From Oxyruncus cristatus (Eukaryota > Chordata > Aves > Passeriformes > Cotingidae): DNA of 64,000 nt. The stretch spans positions 362,917 through 426,916 of the forward strand of contig VXAY01003740.1 of assembly GCA_013399855.1 (NCBI GenBank), given 5' to 3'. The position numbers and the translations under genes are program-made. Within the stretch, counting starts at the first letter, position 1, and every line of letters starts with the position of its first letter. This document shows positions 60,864 to 64,000 of this stretch, in pieces. The notes under the pieces are model-generated. The model was not told where the DNA came from and did not search any database. It was given only the letters and a program-made list of their open reading frames with translations.

Positions 60864-61799
60864 TATAAGGATACAAATCTGTGATTATGCTATGTGTCAA
60901 CTCAAAACCTCTTTTGTAGAGACATGTACCCATAATTGAGACATCTGGTGTCCCATTATCTTGGTAAAACCCAGTTTTTCAGAGTTCCTTGGGAAACAAT
61001 CAAAAAAGGCTCATGTTATTAACAGAAGATGTTTCACTGGATCATATGGACTGATGATGCAGATAGAAAACGCTGCAAAATTCACTTTTCTCTAGCTACT
61101 ACTAAGTACAAATATTACTGCGAGACAGGTCAGCAGTTGGGAAAGCTCTCACAGCATCATAATAAAGTCAATGTCATCACACACTAAATATTTACCTCTT
61201 TTTTCATTTTGGTAGTTTATTTTTGGTATATCCAAAGGTGGATTTGCAGTGTTAAGATGAAACATAACTTGCAATTAGAATTACAGTCAGAGCCTATTTA
61301 AGTTCAGGTTAGTAAGAATGTACGATTTTCATAATTTTAAGTGGCATTTTATAAAGGTTATGTTGAAAATCCATCCCACTCCATTCAGAAAATCAGTATG
61401 TACAGCAATTTTACTTAAAGGCGATTATTCTTACGGAGTTTATTCTGCTTCTTGCAGTATTTGCCATCTTACATAAAGTTTTAAAGTCACTGCATTCTGA
61501 AGTCGGATGAAGTTCAAGGTCAACTTTTATATGCAACTTTCCTATTCATAAGCAAAAGTTTCATGATACCTTTAACTCTTAGGGAAGCAAAACACATATA
61601 GAGTCAAGAGTTAAAAGAATGACTAATTATTTTAGTAATTTACAGCATATCTGAAGACTTAATTTAAGGGATCTCATACTTTTTACCAAAGGTGACTCAG
61701 TAGAAGAGCAAACTGCCAACCCTATATCAGTTCTGACTTTCTGAGACTTTCATTCAATGTTCTGGGTCTTCAGCTGGAAGACAAAGTATCAGAATGCTG

Positions 61800-61802
<3 letters not shown>
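60864..61802. other. Gene-free AT-rich sequence
   Basis: I see no gene, no recognised repeat and no open frame worth noting. The stretch leads into the (AT)17 array. Confidence 0.6.

Positions 61803-61837
<35 letters not shown>
61803..61837. repeat. (AT)17 microsatellite
   Basis: Seventeen uninterrupted AT units plus a final A, ending four bases before an assembly gap. Such arrays form hairpins and are hard to sequence, which probably explains the gap. The true repeat may be longer. Confidence 0.95.
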
Positions 61838-61838
<1 letters not shown>

Positions 61839-61840
61839 TG

Positions 61841-62067
61841 NNNNNNNNNNNNNNNNNNNNNNNNNNNNNNNNNNNNNNNNNNNNNNNNNNNNNNNNNNNN
61901 NNNNNNNNNNNNNNNNNNNNNNNNNNNNNNNNNNNNNNNNNNNNNNNNNNNNNNNNNNNNNNNNNNNNNNNNNNNNNNNNNNNNNNNNNNNNNNNNNNNN
62001 NNNNNNNNNNNNNNNNNNNNNNNNNNNNNNNNNNNNNNNNNNNNNNNNNNNNNNNNNNNNNNNNNNN
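61841..62067. other. Assembly gap (227 N)
   Basis: A run of undetermined bases. The four open frames that seem to span it exist only because N was read through, and none should be kept. The number of N may be an estimate. Confidence 1.
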
Positions 62068-62296
62068 CAAAGTGTGAACATTTTTATCGGTTACATCTTA
62101 GCTAGAATATGGTTCACTCTCTAACAGAAATACAGTAAAGAAAAAGCATTTTATAGCAACAAGAAAACAAATCAGTATGAGGTCAGAATGCTTCCTATGC
62201 AAAGACCTATTGAATTTTAAGATACCATTTTTACATATTATTTATATATTTATTTATATAGCTATTATTCTGATCGTAACCGTGTTTTCAATACAG

Positions 62297-62421
62297 ACCA
62301 TATGTGGTTTAAAGAAATACTTCAATGACACAGATGTCTCTATTGAGAATGTAATTAATATCAAAGCAGGGTACAATATAAGAGCTGAATATGGCAGTGC
62401 TGCTCATTCAGTGCTGATGAT
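62297..62421 (+). other. Candidate coding exon
   Basis: A 125-base segment lies between an acceptor-like 'gttttcaatacag' (ends 62,296) and a donor-like 'gatgtgagtt' (GT at 62,422). One frame is open throughout, about 41 codons, beginning TICGLKKYFNDTDVS and ending EYGSAAHSVLM. In that frame about three quarters of codons start with a purine and many follow the RNY pattern typical of coding DNA. The frame also stays open upstream to an ATG at 62,177 through a hydrophobic stretch that could be intron. The acceptor's pyrimidine stretch is mediocre and no family is recognised. Chance remains the main alternative. Confidence 0.25.
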
Positions 62422-64000
62422 GTGAGTTACCGAGTCCGAGGATGCTTTTACTTCTGCGTGGACAGAAAATGAGCAGAATTCATGCTAGTGCTTTTTACTT
62501 TGCACTGACAAAAACATATGGATAGGAAAAACTTACACTCCAAGTCAGTGTGGGTTAATATGACAATGCAAACACAGTAACCGTTTAAAACTCTGCTCTA
62601 ACACCTTTATCTGGAGCTTCTTAATAAAGAGTGAAATATATGGAGAAAGATTTCTGTTTTGGAAGTTTTCAACTGGCTTCCAAGTGATAGCAGGAATATT
62701 TCAAATATGAATTGCTATCAGAGGAAGTGCATTCTTGAGGTGCTCACTACTACAGGGGTAGCCTTTTCAGCTTATGAGCACATACACATCTCATGAACAT
62801 CAAGACAGACAGACTTTTTAAAACTGTGATGGTCTTTTCATTTGCTAACAGAATTTCTTACAATGTGGATGTGTTGTTAAACTATAAAAGATAGAATCTG
62901 AGAAATAAGAAAGGATTTCAAATCAAACTCCACTTCCAGCCCTGTATGACACTCTTATCTGTGGTATAGTAGAAAAGGAGACTTTGTTGTCTCTAGAACC
63001 TTTTGAGTGGCAAGGAAGGATGCAGTTTTGAATACATGGTGCAGTATAAATACCACAGGACAGTCTGGGGAAGGTTACTGCCTAAAGACATTGGTTCCAC
63101 ATGCTTATAAACAGTTTAAATGAGGTGTATAGTGACTGTCATTATAAGTGACCTTCTTCTCTGGGTAGAAAAGCTGATAGGATGGTGTGATTCACAGCAA
63201 ATGTCCAAATGATGTCTTTTCTACTTTAACTTTTCCAGTGGATCTATTTTTATGAAAAATTACATTGCTCTCCAGTGAACTTGAAAGGTTACTGACCCTA
63301 CTGGACTTGGACCATGAAAAGTGTATAAGCACCTGCTCAACTTTGAAAATAGTTCCAAACCACTATTGCTCCAATTTAAATCCTGTGTAAGAGAATTGCT
63401 TGCGGATAATTTTCAATCTTTGAAACAAGAAAGAGTCTGAAGAAATAAGAACTGGAACAAAGCCAAAGTGACTGGATGTTACCACAGGTAAGAGCACATC
63501 CAACTGGCAATCACTTTTAGACCAGCCACTAGTAGCAGTTGGTTGCTGCTGCTGCTTTGCACTTCAAGGTAAGAAAATTTAAATGACCATATGGATGCTT
63601 TTGTGTAAGAAACAGTTTGCAAAGAGTGAAGGGAAGGGATGGAAAGGCTTACTGTTCTAGCAGAAGGGATGGAAAAACTTGCTGTGTCTTCTTATATTTT
63701 AGCCAACCACAACAAAGACTCAAGGACATAGTAACATCCTGACCTTTATCCTTCTAATGGGGTAATGAAACTTGTACAAACCCAAGTAAACAAACCATAG
63801 TTGTTTGGTTTTTTCTAGCCCTTTCTACAAAGGGAGTGATTTGTTGCTTTGTCTATAATCATCAGAGTAAAATTTTTATTCATTAATCTTTTGAATGTTG
63901 AAGTAAGAGAGAAAATATAAAAGCAACGGAGTATCATTAAGGTGTATTTTATTTGACTTTAAGGAATTCAATGAACTCCAGTGATTCAAATTATTAATAT
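62422..64000. other. Gene-free sequence to the window end
   Basis: No gene is recognised. Two donor-like 'aggtaag' sequences occur near 63,487 and 63,568, without clear partner acceptors. A short imperfect duplication lies at 63,633-63,685. If the segment at 62,297-62,421 is an exon, this would be its following intron. Confidence 0.5.
63633..63685. repeat. Imperfect 23-base duplication
   Basis: Two copies of a unit starting 'gaagggatggaaa' and ending 'ctgt', at 63,633-63,655 and 63,663-63,685, differing at three positions (spacing 30 bases). A local duplication with no clear role. Confidence 0.7.

Noticed and set aside
61757..62105. Four open frames of 93-106 codons
   Set aside because: They pass through the 227-base run of N and the AT repeat; no real coding sequence is shown.
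1..64000. CRISPR arrays, tRNA, rRNA, mitochondrial inserts and telomeric repeats
   Set aside because: No regularly spaced repeats, cloverleaf motifs, mitochondrial gene-like sequence or TTAGGG arrays were seen on either strand.

Overview
This window looks like a gene-poor stretch of a bird genome. The + strand is AT-rich with long A and T runs. It carries no operons, tRNA or rRNA genes, or long open reading frames. It holds about ten copies or fragments of the CR1 LINE, whose 3' ends carry the avian-type tail of short 'gattctatga' repeats. It also holds three copies or fragments of an LTR that I recognise from bird endogenous retroviruses by its conserved internal blocks (for example 'cccatgggaag' and 'ttgctttgcttg'). 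Family names come from recognition by eye; no database search was possible, and subfamilies are not assigned.

Layout. 1-8,797: unique-looking sequence with one short CR1 tail (1,590-1,782), small tandem repeats and one G-quadruplex-like motif (7,427-7,457). 8,798-9,132: an internally deleted solo LTR on +. 12,974-16,140: a mosaic of minus-strand fragments (CR1, a scrap of LTR, then two more CR1 pieces). 19,789-19,949: a 161-base polypyrimidine tract. 21,600-22,075: a G/T-rich block unlike its surroundings. 29,695-31,520: two CR1 copies head to tail on +, followed by a tiny minus CR1 at 31,781-31,869. 44,088-44,472: a CR1 piece lacking its 3' end. 54,695-55,276: a fuller solo LTR on minus. 56,547-57,427: a minus CR1 split by a 111-base insert with TG...CA ends and a 5-base direct repeat. 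60,788-60,863: a CR1 tail on +. 61,841-62,067: an assembly gap that starts beside an (AT)17 repeat.

No protein-coding gene is recognised. The longest open frames lie in CR1 3' untranslated sequence, in simple repeats or across the gap, or have no flanking support. Five short open segments on + are bounded by splice-like signals. They are noted as low-confidence candidate exons only; the two best are 28,455-28,545 and 62,297-62,421. Most likely the window is intergenic or lies inside a very large intron.

The elements do not work together as a system; they are a record of repeated insertions. In the two CR1 copies where the reverse-transcriptase metal-binding motif can be read, its first aspartate is lost, so both are dead copies. 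The most informative structure is the nested insertion inside the CR1 at 56.5-57.4 kb.
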